46,722 bases of DNA from Collimonas silvisoli (GCF_018305005.1 NZ_JAGQEG010000041.1:1-46722), one strand, 5' to 3'. Counted from the first letter of the stretch, positions 14,403 to 23,627 are shown. Numbers and translations are program-made. The notes: generated by a model from the sequence alone, not told the origin.

Positions 14403-17270
14403 TTATTTGCTGACTGCTGCCTCAGCCGCGTGCTCCGTCTGCCCTTGCAACAGTTTCAGCTGCTGCTCGGTGAAGCGGCTGAACTGCTTTTGCCATGCGG
14501 ACGGCTGGCTGACCGGCATAACCTGCACCGCAGTGACCTTGTATTCGGGACAATTGGTCGCCCAGTCGGAATTATCGGTGGTAATCACATTAGCACCCGA
14601 TTCCGGGAAATGGAAGGTGGTGTAGACCACGCCCGGCTGCACTCTTTCAGTCACCGTAGCGCGCAGCACGGTCTGCCCGGCGCGCGATTCGATGCCGACC
14701 CAATCGTCATCCTTGATGCCTCTGTCCTCGGCGTCATGCGGATGGATCTCCAGCCGGTCTTCGCTATGCCATTCGACATTCTCGGTACGCCTGGTCTGAG
14801 CGCCGACATTATATTGCGACAAGATGCGGCCGGTGGTCAGGATCAAGGGGAATTTCTGCGTGACCTTTTCATCGGTGGCGAAGTATTGGGTATTGATGAA
14901 CTTGCCCTTGCCGCGCACAAACTGCTTGATGTGCATGATAGGCGTGCCATCCGGCGCGGCGTCGTTGCATGGCCACTGGATGCTGCCCAGTTGTTCCAGC
15001 CTGGCGTAGCTGACGCCATGGAAAGTCGGCGTCAGTGCGGCGATCTCATCCATGATCTGCGACGGATGCTGGTAGTTCATCGGATAACCGAGGGCTTCGG
15101 ACAAGGCTACCGTGACTTCCCAATCCGATTTGCCGCCCTTGGCCGGCATCACTTTGCGCACCCGCGAGATGCGCCGTTCGGCATTGGTGAACGTGCCGTC
15201 CTTTTCCAGGAACGACGATCCTGGCAGGAATACGTGGGCATATTTGGCAGTCTCGTTGAGGAACAGATCTTGCACCACGATGCATTCCATCGCGGCCAAT
15301 GCGGCGGTGACTTGCTGGGTGTTCGGGTCCGACTGCACGATGTCCTCGCCTTCGCAATACAGGCCCATGAAACTGCCGTCGAGCGCGGCGTCGAACATAT
15401 TCGGAATCCGCAAACCCGGCTCGGGACTCAAGGTAACGCCCCAGGCTTGTTCAAACTCGCCGCGCACGGTACTGTCCGAAACATGGCGATACCCTGGCAA
15501 TTCATGCGGGAACGAACCCATGTCGCAGGAACCCTGGACATTGTTCTGACCGCGCAAGGGGTTGACGCCGACGCCTTCGCGGCCAACGTTACCTGTCGCC
15601 ATCGCCAGGTTGGCGATACCGATCACCATGGTCGAACCTTGCGCATGTTCAGTGACGCCGAGGCCGTAATAGATCGCGCCATTGCCCGCGGTAGCAAACA
15701 AACGTGCCGCACCGCGCATCTCTGCTGCCGGTATGCCGGTGATGGCTTCCATCGCTTCCGGCGAATTCTCCGGCTTCAGTACGAATTCCTTCCAGTCGGC
15801 GTACGATTTCTGGTCGCAACGTTCGGCGACGAAATCTTCTTTCTGCAATCCTTCCGACAGGATCACGTGCGCCAGCGCGGTGATCAGGGCAACGTTGGTG
15901 CCGGGCCGCAGCTTGAGATGGTAATCGGCTTGGACATGCGGCGACTTCACCATTTCTGTGGTGCGCGGATCGATCACGATCAACTTGGCGCCCTGGCGCA
16001 AACGGCGCTTCATTTGCGAGGCAAACACCGGATGTGCAGCAGCCGGATTGGCGCCGATGACCATGATCACGTCCGACTTCATGACTGAATCGAAAGTCTG
16101 GGTGCCGGCCGATTCGCCCAGCGTTTGCTTCAAGCCGTAGCCGGTTGGTGAGTGACAAACGCGGGCACAGGTATCGACATTATTGTTGCCGAAAGCAGCA
16201 CGCACCAGCTTTTGCACCAGATAGGTTTCTTCATTGGTGCAGCGTGAAGAAGTGATGCCGCCGATTGAATCCTTGCCGTGCTTGACCTGGATGCGGCGGA
16301 ATTCGCTGGCGGCATAAGTCAGCGCTTCGTCCCACGACACTTCACGCCAGGGATCGCTGATCTTGCTGCGTATCATCGGCTTGGTGATCCGGTCCTTGTG
16401 GGTTGCGTAACCCCAGGCAAAGCGGCCTTTGACGCAGGAGTGGCCGTGGTTAGCCTGGCCATCCTTGTGCGGCACCATGCGCACCACTTGATTGCCCTTC
16501 ATCTCGGCCTTGAACGAGCAGCCGACGCCGCAATAGGCGCAGGTGGTGGTAACGCTATGCTCAGCCTGACCCAGCATGATCACGGTCTTTTCGGTCAGGG
16601 TCGCAGTCGGGCAGGCTTGCACGCAAGCGCCGCAAGACACGCACTCCGACTCCATGAAACTCTCCATCTGCCCTGCCGATACGCGCGATTCAAAACCCCG
16701 GCCATTGATGGTCAGTGCAAACGTGCCTTGGGTTTCTTCGCAAGCGCGCACGCAGCGGTTGCAGACTATGCATTTGGAGGGATCGTAAGTGAAGTAAGGA
16801 TTCGATTCATCCTTTTTCATCTTCAAATGATTTTCGCCGTCGTAGCCGTAGCGGACTTCACGCAAGCCGGTCACGCCCGCCATGTCCTGCAATTCGCAAT
16901 TGCCGTTGGTAGGGCAAGTCAGGCAATCCAGCGGATGGTCGGAAATATACAGCTCCATCACGCCGCGCCGGATGTCGGCCAGCTTCGGCGTCTGCGTCTT
17001 GACCTTCATGCCCGCTTCGCACGGCGTGGTGCACGATGCCGGATAGCCTCTGCGCCCTTCGATTTCCACCAGACACAGGCGGCAAGAACCAAACGGTTCC
17101 AGGCTATCGGTGGCGCATAATTTGGGGACGTTGATGCCAGCTTCCACGGCGGCGCGCATCACCGAAGTGCCGGCCGCGACGTCGACGTTGACGCCGTCGA
17201 TTTCCAGTGTTACCAATTGCTCGGCTTGCTTGGCAGGTGTGCCGTAGTCGAGTTCGTTAAGCTGATTCAT
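14403..17270 (-). CDS. fdsA: NAD-dependent formate dehydrogenase alpha (catalytic) subunit
   Basis: A 955-residue molybdenum/bis-MGD subunit that oxidises formate to CO2. Domains in order: an N-terminal [2Fe-2S] ferredoxin domain (C52, C63, C66, C80), a His/Cys-type cluster (H112, C116, C119, C125), two [4Fe-4S] clusters (C167-C177, C210-C220), then the FdhF-like core with its own [4Fe-4S] cluster (C244, C247, C251). The molybdenum ligand is cysteine rather than selenocysteine (C372 followed by H373 in RVCHSPTG). The C-terminal MopB domain is present, ending VVYTTFHFPESGAN and onward. I use the ATG at 17270 with GGAG six bases upstream rather than the GTG one codon earlier. Length is normal for FdsA. 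Confidence 0.97.
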   Translation of the reverse strand: MNQLNELDYGTPAKQAEQLVTLEIDGVNVDVAAGTSVMRAAVEAGINVPKLCATDSLEPFGSCRLCLVEIEGRRGYPASCTTPCEAGMKVKTQTPKLADIRRGVMELYISDHPLDCLTCPTNGNCELQDMAGVTGLREVRYGYDGENHLKMKKDESNPYFTYDPSKCIVCNRCVRACEETQGTFALTINGRGFESRVSAGQMESFMESECVSCGACVQACPTATLTEKTVIMLGQAEHSVTTTCAYCGVGCSFKAEMKGNQVVRMVPHKDGQANHGHSCVKGRFAWGYATHKDRITKPMIRSKISDPWREVSWDEALTYAASEFRRIQVKHGKDSIGGITSSRCTNEETYLVQKLVRAAFGNNNVDTCARVCHSPTGYGLKQTLGESAGTQTFDSVMKSDVIMVIGANPAAAHPVFASQMKRRLRQGAKLIVIDPRTTEMVKSPHVQADYHLKLRPGTNVALITALAHVILSEGLQKEDFVAERCDQKSYADWKEFVLKPENSPEAMEAITGIPAAEMRGAARLFATAGNGAIYYGLGVTEHAQGSTMVIGIANLAMATGNVGREGVGVNPLRGQNNVQGSCDMGSFPHELPGYRHVSDSTVRGEFEQAWGVTLSPEPGLRIPNMFDAALDGSFMGLYCEGEDIVQSDPNTQQVTAALAAMECIVVQDLFLNETAKYAHVFLPGSSFLEKDGTFTNAERRISRVRKVMPAKGGKSDWEVTVALSEALGYPMNYQHPSQIMDEIAALTPTFHGVSYARLEQLGSIQWPCNDAAPDGTPIMHIKQFVRGKGKFINTQYFATDEKVTQKFPLILTTGRILSQYNVGAQTRRTENVEWHSEDRLEIHPHDAEDRGIKDDDWVGIESRAGQTVLRATVTERVQPGVVYTTFHFPESGANVITTDNSDWATNCPEYKVTAVQVMPVSQPSAWQKQFSRFTEQQLKLLQGQTEHAAEAAVSK

Positions 17271-17324
17271 CACATGCTCCTGGTTCCGATGGAACGTGGG
17301 TGGTGTTGGTTGTACAGGTTGCTG

Positions 17325-18878
17325 TCAGGCGGCTTTATCGACTGGGCCGCCGGCGAAATCTTCGGGAAAATGGTCGAGTGCCGACAACACCGGCAACGGC
17401 GTCATGCTGCCCATCGCGCACAAGGAACCGTTGACCATGGTGTCGCACAGATCCCTCAACAAATGGATTTGCTGTGTTTGCCCGGCGACGATCTTGTCGA
17501 TCACTTCCACGCCGCGCGTCGAACCGATGCGGCAAGGCGTGCATTTGCCGCAGGATTCAATTGCGCAGAATTGCATCGCATAGCGGGCTTGCCTGGCCAT
17601 GTCGACGCTATCGTCGAACACCACGATGCCGCCGTGGCCCAGCATGCCGCCGACAGCGGCGAAGGCTTCGTAATCGAGCTTGGTGTCGAACAGCGATTCC
17701 GGCAGATACGGTCCGAGCGGGCCGCCTACCTGCACTGCGCGTATCGGCTTGCCGCTGGCAGTGCCGCCGCCAAAGTCCATCAGCAGTTCGCGCAAGGTCA
17801 CGCCGAACGCCTTTTCGACCAGGCCGCCACGACGGATATTGCCTGCCAGCTGCATCGGCAGAGTGCCGAGCGAACGCCCCACGCCGTAATTTTTATAGAA
17901 GGCCGCACCGCGCGCCAGGATGATCGGCACCGAGGCCAGCGAGATCACATTGTTGATCACGGTCGGCTGGCCGAACAAACCCTCAATGGCCGGCAGCGGC
18001 GGTTTGGCGCGCACCACGCCGCGTTTGCCTTCCAGGCTTTCGAGCAAGGCGGTTTCCTCGCCGCAGATGTAAGCGCCGGCGCCCTTGCGGACTTCCAGAT
18101 GGAAAGTATGGCTTGAGCCAAGAATATTCTCGCCCAGATAATGCCGGCTGTTGGCCGTGCTGATTGCCTGGTTCAGCGCGGCAATCGCATGCGGATATTC
18201 CGAACGGACGTAGATATAACCGTAGTTGGCGTTGACCGCCAGGCCGGCAATGGTCATCCCTTCGATCAGGACAAAGGGGTCGTCTTCCATCACCATGCGG
18301 TCGGAAAATGTGCCGGAATCGCCTTCGTCGGCATTGCAGACGATGTACTTTTTCTGACTCTGCGCGCCCAGCACGGTTTTCCATTTGACGCCGGTCGGGA
18401 AAGCCGCACCGCCACGCCCGCGTAAGCCGGAATCCAGCACTTCTTGCACGATGTCGGCGCTCTGCATGGCCAAGGCTTTTTGCAAACCGAGATAACCTTC
18501 ATGCGCCAGGTAATCGTCGAGCGAGAGCGGATCGGTAACGCCGACCCGGGCGAAGGTGAGTCGCTCTTGTTTTTTCAAATAGGGAATTTCTTCGACCATC
18601 CCCAGGGCCAGGCGATGCTGGCCGCCAGCCAGGAAATCAGCGTCGAACAGACCCGCGACATCGTCCGGCTCGACCGGCCCGTAGCCGACGCGGCCGGCGG
18701 CGGTCGCCACTTCAACCAGCGGCTCCAGCCAGAACATGCCGCGTGAACCGTTGCGCACCAGATTGATGGCCAATCCGCGCTGCTGTGCCTGTTGCGCAAT
18801 TGCTGCGGCGACTTGCTCGGCGCCGAGGGCGAGCGCGGTGGAATCGCGCGGCACGTAGACGGTAATAGCGGCGCTCAT
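17325..18878 (-). CDS. fdsB: NAD-dependent formate dehydrogenase beta (FMN/NADH-binding) subunit
   Basis: A 517-residue NuoF-like diaphorase subunit that passes electrons from the iron-sulfur chain to NAD via FMN. The FMN/NADH-binding motif GRGGAAFPTGVKW is near residue 172 and NADEGDSGTFSDR follows. The [4Fe-4S] motif ESCGKCTPCRIG lies near residue 440. The first about 100 residues form a separate N-terminal domain as in other FdsB proteins. Its ATG overlaps the fdsG stop (ATGA), indicating coupled translation, and fdsA begins 54 bp downstream. A longer frame reaching 19112 is only read-through over fdsG. Confidence 0.96.
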   Translation of the reverse strand: MSAAITVYVPRDSTALALGAEQVAAAIAQQAQQRGLAINLVRNGSRGMFWLEPLVEVATAAGRVGYGPVEPDDVAGLFDADFLAGGQHRLALGMVEEIPYLKKQERLTFARVGVTDPLSLDDYLAHEGYLGLQKALAMQSADIVQEVLDSGLRGRGGAAFPTGVKWKTVLGAQSQKKYIVCNADEGDSGTFSDRMVMEDDPFVLIEGMTIAGLAVNANYGYIYVRSEYPHAIAALNQAISTANSRHYLGENILGSSHTFHLEVRKGAGAYICGEETALLESLEGKRGVVRAKPPLPAIEGLFGQPTVINNVISLASVPIILARGAAFYKNYGVGRSLGTLPMQLAGNIRRGGLVEKAFGVTLRELLMDFGGGTASGKPIRAVQVGGPLGPYLPESLFDTKLDYEAFAAVGGMLGHGGIVVFDDSVDMARQARYAMQFCAIESCGKCTPCRIGSTRGVEVIDKIVAGQTQQIHLLRDLCDTMVNGSLCAMGSMTPLPVLSALDHFPEDFAGGPVDKAA

Positions 18879-19396
18879 AACGCACCTCGCTTGGCCCGCA
18901 CCAGCCGGTTGAATTTGTCGTTGCTGACGCGTGCGTGCAAATCGTCGTCGATCTGCATATTCGGTCCGCAAGCGCATTGCCCCAGGCAATACACCGGCTC
19001 CAGCGTAAACTGGCCATCGCTGCTGGTGCCATGGAAATCGCAGCCGAGCGCGGCCTTGGCATGTTCCGCCAGCGCGTCTGCACCAACTGCCTGGCAAGCT
19101 TCGGCACGGCACAACTGCACGATGTGACGCCCCGCCGGCTGCTGGCGGAAATGGTGATAGAAGCTGATTACGCCATGCACTTCGGCGCGCGACAGATTCA
19201 GCTGGTCCGCAATCAAAGGCACCGTCGACGACGGTATGTAGCCGAGCGCATCCTGGATCGCATGCAAGACCGGCAGCATGGCGCCGGGCAAGGCCTGGTA
19301 TTTTTGAATAAGGGTTTTGACCTGATCGAGGTCGACAGATGGGTCCAGCGCTGCTGCTTGCGAAACTTGAGATCCTTGCTTGATGTGCATCTTCAC
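18875..19396 (-). CDS. fdsG: NAD-dependent formate dehydrogenase gamma subunit
   Basis: A 173-residue NuoE-like thioredoxin-fold subunit with one [2Fe-2S] cluster: two cysteines in LCRAEAC and two in YCLGQCACGP. The helical N-terminus (LIQKYQALPGAMLPVLHAIQ, LGYIPSS) is typical. It works with FdsB as the NADH-side module. The start is a GTG at 19396 placed 6 nt after aggag; an ATG two codons later is the alternative. First gene of the fds subunit block, 227 bp downstream of the OFA transporter gene on the same strand. Confidence 0.95.
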   Translation of the reverse strand: MKMHIKQGSQVSQAAALDPSVDLDQVKTLIQKYQALPGAMLPVLHAIQDALGYIPSSTVPLIADQLNLSRAEVHGVISFYHHFRQQPAGRHIVQLCRAEACQAVGADALAEHAKAALGCDFHGTSSDGQFTLEPVYCLGQCACGPNMQIDDDLHARVSNDKFNRLVRAKRGAL

Positions 19397-19561
19397 GACA
19401 GTCTCCTACCGGGATTCGGTATTACAAAAGGTGCGCAGATTGGATGTTCTTATTGTGAAACCATGCACCTTGATCGGCGCACAACGGTGCGTCCTGAGTC
19501 CCTACACTAATCTGATAATACTTTTACCGATTGTACTTTTCCGACTACATCTTGCCTGCTT

Positions 19562-19604
19562 GGGACAGGGTGCTCACCTGTGCCGGCTTTCCTTACCCTG
19601 TCCC
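19562..19604 (-). terminator. Inverted repeat between the OFA transporter gene and fdsG
   Basis: GGGACAGGGT (19562-19571) and ACCCTGTCCC (19595-19604) are a perfect 10-bp inverted repeat with a 23-nt loop. There is no T tract, so it may attenuate, stabilise the message, or be an operator for fdsG. Confidence 0.35.
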
Positions 19605-19623
19605 GTCATGCGTTACTTAAGCA

Positions 19624-21261
19624 TTACTTAAACAATACTGCAGACTTTTGCAAAGTGATCGAGATCCCCCAAGCCAAAGGAATAATCACCGCCGCCCACG
19701 ACAGCCACAGCGCCAGCGGGTTGCCCCCGCTGCCGATGCGCGCCATCACTTCAGGCGCCAGTACCGCCCCGCCATTGACCGAAGCCTGCTCATGCGCCAG
19801 TTGCTTTTCACGCGCCAGCTCTTCCGGCGTCATGAAATGTTTTTCAGCAATCGGTTTCATCATCAGGTTGCACAGCAAGCCCAGCGCCAGCATGCCGGCC
19901 AGGATATACATCGTGGTGTTGTAGACGGACTCACGCGGCATGCCTAGCGAGATTTGATATTCGCGCATGTAGTTCACCACCACCGGCCCGAGGATGCCGG
20001 CAGTCGCCCAGGCAGTCAGCAGGCGGCCATGGATCGCGCCCACCATCTGGGTGCCGAACATGTCGGCCAGATAGGCTGGTACGGTTGCGAAGCCGCCGCC
20101 ATACATCGACAGAATCAGGCAAACCGCGATCACGAACAAGGCCACGCTGCCGGTTGCACCAGACCAAGGCAGGCTGACGTACAACACGAAGCCGAGGACA
20201 AAGAACACCACATACGTCATCTTGCGTCCGATATAGTCCGAGCAGGATGCCCAGACGAAGCGGCCGCCGATGTTGAACAGACTGATCAAGCCGGTAAAGC
20301 CGGCGGCAATCGCCGCAATCGCGCCTTTTTGCTCAAGCGACAATTCGGTAAACTTGGTGCTGGCGCCGAGCAGATGGCCGCCGAACACTTCTTGCAGCAT
20401 GGGCGACGCCATGCCGATCACGCCGATACCGGCCGACACGTTCAAGCACAGCACCAGCCAAATCAGCCAGAATTGCGGAATGCCCCAGACCTTGCTGGCG
20501 TGTACGTGATTCTGGGTGATCATGGCGTTGCCGCTGGTTACAGGCGGCGTCCAGCCAGCCGGTTTCCAGCCGCTAGGCGGAATCCGATAACCGAAGGCGC
20601 CGGCCATCATGAACACAAAATAGATCGCAGCCATGACCACGAAGGTCTGCCAGACGCCGACCGAGGTGTCGGAAGCAAAATGCTTCATCAGCTTGTCGGC
20701 CAGCGGACTGCCGATCAGCGCGCCGCCGCCAACACCCATGATCGCCATGCCGGTCGCCATGCCGCGCCGATCGGGAAACCACTTGATCAAGGTCGATACC
20801 GGGGAAATGTAACCGAGTCCCAGGCCGATGCCGCCAATCAAGCCGGAGCCTAGCCACATCAGCCAGATCTGGTGGTGATAAACGCCTAAGGCCGAAATCA
20901 GCAAACCGCCGCACCAGCACAATGCGGCGACAAAACCGGCCTTGCGCGGGCCGACGTGCTCCAGCCAGCCGCCCCAGATGGCAGCCGATGCCCCCAGCAG
21001 TACGAAGAACATCGTGTAGATCCAGCCGAGCATCGAAATCTTCCAGTCGCAAGTACTTGCGAATATTGATGCAAGGAAACTCATATCCTTGGAGCAGGCC
21101 AGCGATTCCTTGATCCCGATTGCCTTCGACAGCGGCAGCCAGAACACTGAAAAACCGTAAGCCATGCCGATACATAGATGAATTGCCAACGCCGCCGGCG
21201 GCACCAGCCAACGGTTGAAGCCGGGACCTGCAATGGTCCGTTCTTTATCTAAAAATCCCAC
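19624..21261 (-). CDS. OFA-family (oxalate/formate antiporter) MFS transporter
   Basis: A 545-residue major facilitator with about twelve to fourteen hydrophobic segments. The start GFNRWLVPPAALAIHLCIGMAYGFSVFWLPL and the loop segment GLGYISPVSTLIKWFPDRRGMATGMA are characteristic of the oxalate/formate antiporter family. The second half carries FNIGGRFVWASCSDYIGRK. Length slightly exceeds OxlT because of an extended C-terminus. OFA carriers exchange or import small carboxylates. Next to a formate dehydrogenase operon on the same strand, formate or oxalate is the likely substrate, though monocarboxylates such as pyruvate or lactate cannot be excluded. It starts with GTG behind agggggaaat. Confidence 0.88.
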   Translation of the reverse strand: MGFLDKERTIAGPGFNRWLVPPAALAIHLCIGMAYGFSVFWLPLSKAIGIKESLACSKDMSFLASIFASTCDWKISMLGWIYTMFFVLLGASAAIWGGWLEHVGPRKAGFVAALCWCGGLLISALGVYHHQIWLMWLGSGLIGGIGLGLGYISPVSTLIKWFPDRRGMATGMAIMGVGGGALIGSPLADKLMKHFASDTSVGVWQTFVVMAAIYFVFMMAGAFGYRIPPSGWKPAGWTPPVTSGNAMITQNHVHASKVWGIPQFWLIWLVLCLNVSAGIGVIGMASPMLQEVFGGHLLGASTKFTELSLEQKGAIAAIAAGFTGLISLFNIGGRFVWASCSDYIGRKMTYVVFFVLGFVLYVSLPWSGATGSVALFVIAVCLILSMYGGGFATVPAYLADMFGTQMVGAIHGRLLTAWATAGILGPVVVNYMREYQISLGMPRESVYNTTMYILAGMLALGLLCNLMMKPIAEKHFMTPEELAREKQLAHEQASVNGGAVLAPEVMARIGSGGNPLALWLSWAAVIIPLAWGISITLQKSAVLFK

Positions 21262-21297
21262 ATTTCCCCCTGGAAATAAAAAAGCTTATATGTACCA

Positions 21298-21311
21298 TAG
21301 GTAATTACCTA
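21298..21311. promoter_or_regulatory. Perfect palindrome TAGGTAATTACCTA, candidate operator of the formate module
   Basis: A 14-bp perfect palindrome in the 155-bp region between the divergent transporter and regulator genes. Partial outer arms (TATATGT upstream, ACATATA downstream) extend the symmetry imperfectly. It is a candidate binding site for the divergently encoded regulator. Confidence 0.55.
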
Positions 21312-21403
21312 CATATAGGTTTTTATATAAAAAAATTCTCATATTCTTATATTTGCCCTATCGCCATGAAAAATATCACTGGCAACGCACCTTCTCAATA
21401 GGC

Positions 21404-21417
21404 TATATTTTGCATAA
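21404..21417 (+). promoter_or_regulatory. Candidate -10 box giving a leaderless regulator mRNA
   Basis: TATATT at 21404-21409 lies 7 nt before the ATG at 21417, and no Shine-Dalgarno sequence is present. Transcription would start at or next to the A of the start codon. Confidence 0.4.
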
Positions 21418-22490
21418 TGTATAAAGTCAAAATCAAGCCGCACTGGGAAATCTCACGCGACGCTGAGCAGCCGCTGGATACCGCTGTGTTATTGACATTA
21501 CTCACCGCAATCCAGGAAACCGGCTCGATTGCCAATGCCGCCAAACAAACGGGCAGTTCTTATCGCCATGCATGGGGCCTGCTGCGCGAGGCCGAGCACA
21601 TGTTCGGCCATCCATTGATAGAAACCGGCCGCGGCCGCGGCAGCCGCTTGCTGCCGCTGGCGGAAAAACTGATCTGGGCCGATCGGCGCATCGCGGCGCG
21701 TTTGTCGCCGACATTGGAAACCCTCGCTTCCGAGCTGGAAGGCGAGTTGAGCAAAACGGTGAGCCGCCAGTCGCCGGTGATACGTCTGAACGCCAGCCAT
21801 GGCTTTGCCGTGGCTGCACTGCTGCACCAACTGAATGAGCTGCACCTGCCGGTGGAGTTGCGCTATCGCAACAGTGCCGATGCCGTGGCGGCGCTGGCGC
21901 GGCAAGAATGCGACCTGGCCGGCTTTCACGTGCCCTTGGGAGAGTTCGAAGATGCGTCAGTGGCCAGCTACAGCCATTGGCTGGACAAAAATAAGCACAG
22001 CTTGATTCATCTGGCAGTGCGCAATCAAGGCTTGATGGTGGCGCCGGGCAATCCGAAGAACATCGCCGGCTTAGCCGATCTGGGCCGGCCAGGTGTGCTT
22101 TTTGTCAACCGCCAACCGGGCTCCGGCACCCGCATGCTGCTGGAACTGATGCTGTCCAGGCAGGCACTGCCGACAACCGCCATCGAAGGCTTTGAGACTG
22201 CCGAATTCACGCATTCCGCCATTGCCGCCTTTATCGCCAGCGGCATGGCCGACGTCGGCTTCGGCGTCCAGACCGCGGCCCAGCGTTTCGGCCTGGATTT
22301 CATCCCGCTGATCCGTGAGCGCTATTTCTTTGCCCTGTCGACCAGCGCCATGAAAGATCCGCTGATGCAGCAAGTCATCGGCATCTTGCAATCCGCCTCG
22401 TTTCGCGAAATAGTCAATCAGCTCAGCGGCTATGACGGCAGCGCCACCGGCGAGATTTTGTCGTTGTCCAAAGCTTTTCCGGGATGCTAA
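21417..22490 (+). CDS. ModE/LysR-type HTH regulator with periplasmic-binding-like domain, probable regulator of the fds module
   Basis: A 357-residue protein. Residues of about 20-85 form a ModE/LysR-type winged helix (LLTAIQETGSIANAAKQTGSSYRHAWGLLREAE, then GRGRGSRLLPLAEKL). From about residue 120 comes a type-2 binding-protein-like sensor domain (VIRLNASHGFAVAALL, FVNRQPGSGTRMLLELML, SGMADVGFGVQTAAQRFGLDFIPL). Such fusions sense molybdate, tungstate or small anions. It is divergent from the OFA-fds genes with a palindrome in between. Inferred role: controls formate dehydrogenase expression in response to formate or molybdenum status. It may correspond to FdsR of other species, but I cannot confirm that. 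Confidence 0.85.
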   Translation: MYKVKIKPHWEISRDAEQPLDTAVLLTLLTAIQETGSIANAAKQTGSSYRHAWGLLREAEHMFGHPLIETGRGRGSRLLPLAEKLIWADRRIAARLSPTLETLASELEGELSKTVSRQSPVIRLNASHGFAVAALLHQLNELHLPVELRYRNSADAVAALARQECDLAGFHVPLGEFEDASVASYSHWLDKNKHSLIHLAVRNQGLMVAPGNPKNIAGLADLGRPGVLFVNRQPGSGTRMLLELMLSRQALPTTAIEGFETAEFTHSAIAAFIASGMADVGFGVQTAAQRFGLDFIPLIRERYFFALSTSAMKDPLMQQVIGILQSASFREIVNQLSGYDGSATGEILSLSKAFPGC

Positions 22491-22514
22491 CGCAGTTGTA
22501 TTCGGCGATCCTCG

Positions 22515-22679
22515 TCAGCAGGCGTCACCGAGCTCACGGCTGCGATCGGTTGCGGGATTGACATCTATGACGCTGATATTTGCCGCAGGTGTAAAGCGAT
22601 TCACGAATCCGTTGATCAATGCGGCCGCCATATTGCCGCCGCCGATGAAGGTAATATCGGGCTGCCGCCGCATAGTCAT
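22515..22679 (-). pseudogene. proC: Truncated N-terminal fragment of pyrroline-5-carboxylate reductase (proC)
   Basis: A 54-codon frame starting ATG-ACT-ATG at 22679. It reads PDITFIGGGNMAAALINGF, the NAD(P)-binding glycine motif at the start of ProC, continues through ISVIDVNPATDRSRELGD, and then hits a stop. Full ProC has about 270 residues, so only the first fifth remains. A good ribosome site (agaggaag) overlaps the end of the IclR gene 3 bp upstream, so the fragment could still be translated. It probably marks a recombination endpoint of the neighbouring cassette. Confidence 0.75.
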
Positions 22680-22682
22680 CGC

Positions 22683-23627
22683 TTACTTCCTCTGTACCGA
22701 AATGGCGCGAGCCGCCGACATCACCAGACTGGCGTAGCGGCTTTCATCGCTATCGGCGCCCCAACGCGCCTTCGTCACTGCAACGTTGACGGCGCCGATA
22801 CCGCGGCCACGGGCATCCTTAACTGCTGCTGCGGTCGACACGTCACCGAGGAAATATTCTTCCTTGATGTGGGCATATCCTTGCTCGCGGAAAGTGACCA
22901 GCCGTAGCTTGATTTTCTTCGGATCAACTATCGTAAACGGGGTATGCTGCCGTAGCTCGGAAGCGGCCAATATCGCATCGACTTCTTCGTCACTCATGGT
23001 TGACAACAATGCCAGTCCGGGTGCAGTGCAATATGCCGGGATACGGGTTCCGGTGACCACGGTCGGATTCAGAACATGACGACTGACGATACGTTGGACG
23101 AAAACGACATCGGTGCCTTCAAGTATTGTCAGATTGATGGTTTCCTCGGTTTCCTGGCTCAGTTGCTGCAAATAGGGTGTCGCCCGAGTGACCAGCTCAC
23201 TGGATGACAAGTAGTGATAGGCGAAATCGAGTAGCTTCGGTGAAAGCTCGTATTTGCGGCTTTCTTCGTCCTTGTCCAGGTAACCCAATACTGTCAACGT
23301 GTACGTGAAGCGTTGCGCCGCGCTGAGATCGAAGCCTGTGAGCGCGGCAATTTGCGACAATGAAAGTTGCCGTTGCTGGCCATCGAACGCCATCAGAACG
23401 CGCATTCCTTTTTCTACCGAATTCACGTATAGCGGGGAGTCGACAGCGCTGGCACCCGCAACCTCGGCGCTTGGAGCAGCAGCGGCTTTTGCCATTGTCG
23501 TTTCCTTGCCTGCTTTTTTCTTACGTGTACCAACAGCTTTGCCTTCGTTTGCGCTCATAGGGTCAATGGCCGCCTGCATGGCAGACTGGCCTTTTGGTTG
23601 AGGAAAGGCTCTATTATCGCTGTTCAT
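22683..23627 (-). CDS. IclR-family transcriptional regulator
   Basis: A 314-residue protein. An unusually long N-terminal tail of about 65 residues, rich in Ala and Lys (GTRKKKAGKE), precedes the winged HTH (SVEKGMRVLMAFDGQQRQLSLSQIAALTGFDLSAAQRFTYTLTVLGYL). The C-terminal effector domain carries EETINLTILEGTDVVFVQRI, RIPAYCTAPGLALLS and the RGIGAVNVAV end motif. The start at 23627 is fixed by an ATGA overlap with the upstream ligase gene. IclR proteins usually control adjacent catabolic genes. It is cotranscribed with the cassette it likely regulates. Confidence 0.92.
   Translation of the reverse strand: MNSDNRAFPQPKGQSAMQAAIDPMSANEGKAVGTRKKKAGKETTMAKAAAAPSAEVAGASAVDSPLYVNSVEKGMRVLMAFDGQQRQLSLSQIAALTGFDLSAAQRFTYTLTVLGYLDKDEESRKYELSPKLLDFAYHYLSSSELVTRATPYLQQLSQETEETINLTILEGTDVVFVQRIVSRHVLNPTVVTGTRIPAYCTAPGLALLSTMSDEEVDAILAASELRQHTPFTIVDPKKIKLRLVTFREQGYAHIKEEYFLGDVSTAAAVKDARGRGIGAVNVAVTKARWGADSDESRYASLVMSAARAISVQRK

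Noticed and set aside
14430-16088. 552-codon plus-strand frame opposite fdsA
   Set aside because: Antisense shadow of a gene with unambiguous iron-sulfur and molybdopterin motifs.
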